DNA of 5,104 nucleotides from Polyangiaceae bacterium (GTDB lineage Bacteria; Myxococcota; Polyangia; Polyangiales; Polyangiaceae): contig JAICTU010000589.1 of the NCBI GenBank assembly GCA_025936205.1, positions 1-5,104 on the forward strand, in the 5' to 3' direction. This document shows positions 5,025 through 5,104 of the stretch, piece after piece. The notes beneath the pieces are model-generated. The model was not told the origin of the DNA. It saw only the letters and a list, made by a program, of their open reading frames with translations, and made no database searches. The position numbers and the translations under genes are program-made. Every line of letters begins with the position of its first letter. Positions within the stretch are counted from its first letter, which is position 1.

Positions 5025-5104
5025 GTGGGGGGGGGGCCCCGCGACGGACGCCCCCCCCCCCCACAAACCAAAATGAGACACAACCAAAACCCCCCCAAAA
5101 AAAG
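5025..5104. other. Low-complexity contig-end sequence, probable artefact
   Basis: The segment has a run of 10 G (5027-5036), 12 C (5051-5062), 7 C (5090-5096) and 7 A (5097-5103). From 5063 on it consists almost only of A and C, with one T. GTG10 (5025-5036) is complementary to C10AC (5053-5064), giving a fold-back. This differs abruptly from the balanced GC-rich coding sequence before it. It is best read as poor-quality or chimeric sequence at the end of a contig, not as a gene or terminator. Confidence 0.65.

Overview
The window comes from a high-GC bacterial chromosome, most likely a myxobacterium or related member of the former Deltaproteobacteria. This placement is an inference. It rests on the strong GC bias, a sigma-54 (NtrC-type) two-component pair, and a lipoprotein that combines cysteine-rich 'C-x-NG...DCGG' segments with HAF-type propeller repeats. 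No rRNA, tRNA, CRISPR array or insertion sequence was seen.

Layout. (1) Positions 1-117 hold the last 38 codons of a histidine kinase. It overlaps by 4 bases (ATGA) a complete NtrC-family response regulator at 114-1481. (2) A 96-bp convergent gap with two overlapping hairpins separates the regulator from a minus-strand DUF2383 (PA2169-like, ferritin-like four-helix) gene at 1578-2015. (3) A 156-bp divergent intergenic region (2016-2171) separates that gene from a small plus-strand DUF3072 gene at 2172-2402. (4) A minus-strand lipoprotein gene at 2421-3926 has a Cys-rich N-terminal part and about seven HAF-like repeats. (5) A 208-bp divergent gap contains a likely decayed copy of the DUF3072 gene end (about 4019-4116). 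(6) An aminoglycoside-phosphotransferase-fold kinase lies at 4135-4998. (7) The last ~75 bases are homopolymer-rich and look like a contig-end sequencing or assembly artefact.

The most interesting signal is in the 2016-2171 region. On the minus strand, 16-20 nt before the DUF2383 ribosome site, there is a near-consensus sigma-54 promoter (TGGC-N7-TTGCT, with the invariant GG-N10-GC). On the plus strand, a second, weaker -24/-12-like element precedes the DUF3072 gene. Both carry the same nonamer GATCTTGCT, and both sit about 30 nt from their start codons. Inverted repeats lie between and beside them. Because a sigma-54 activator is encoded about 0.5 kb away, the simplest hypothesis is a local module: sensor kinase, NtrC-type regulator, and divergent activation of DUF2383 and DUF3072. 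Both targets belong to families of poorly known function, so this may be an undescribed stress or storage response. The promoter motifs are read directly from the sequence. The regulatory link is inference.
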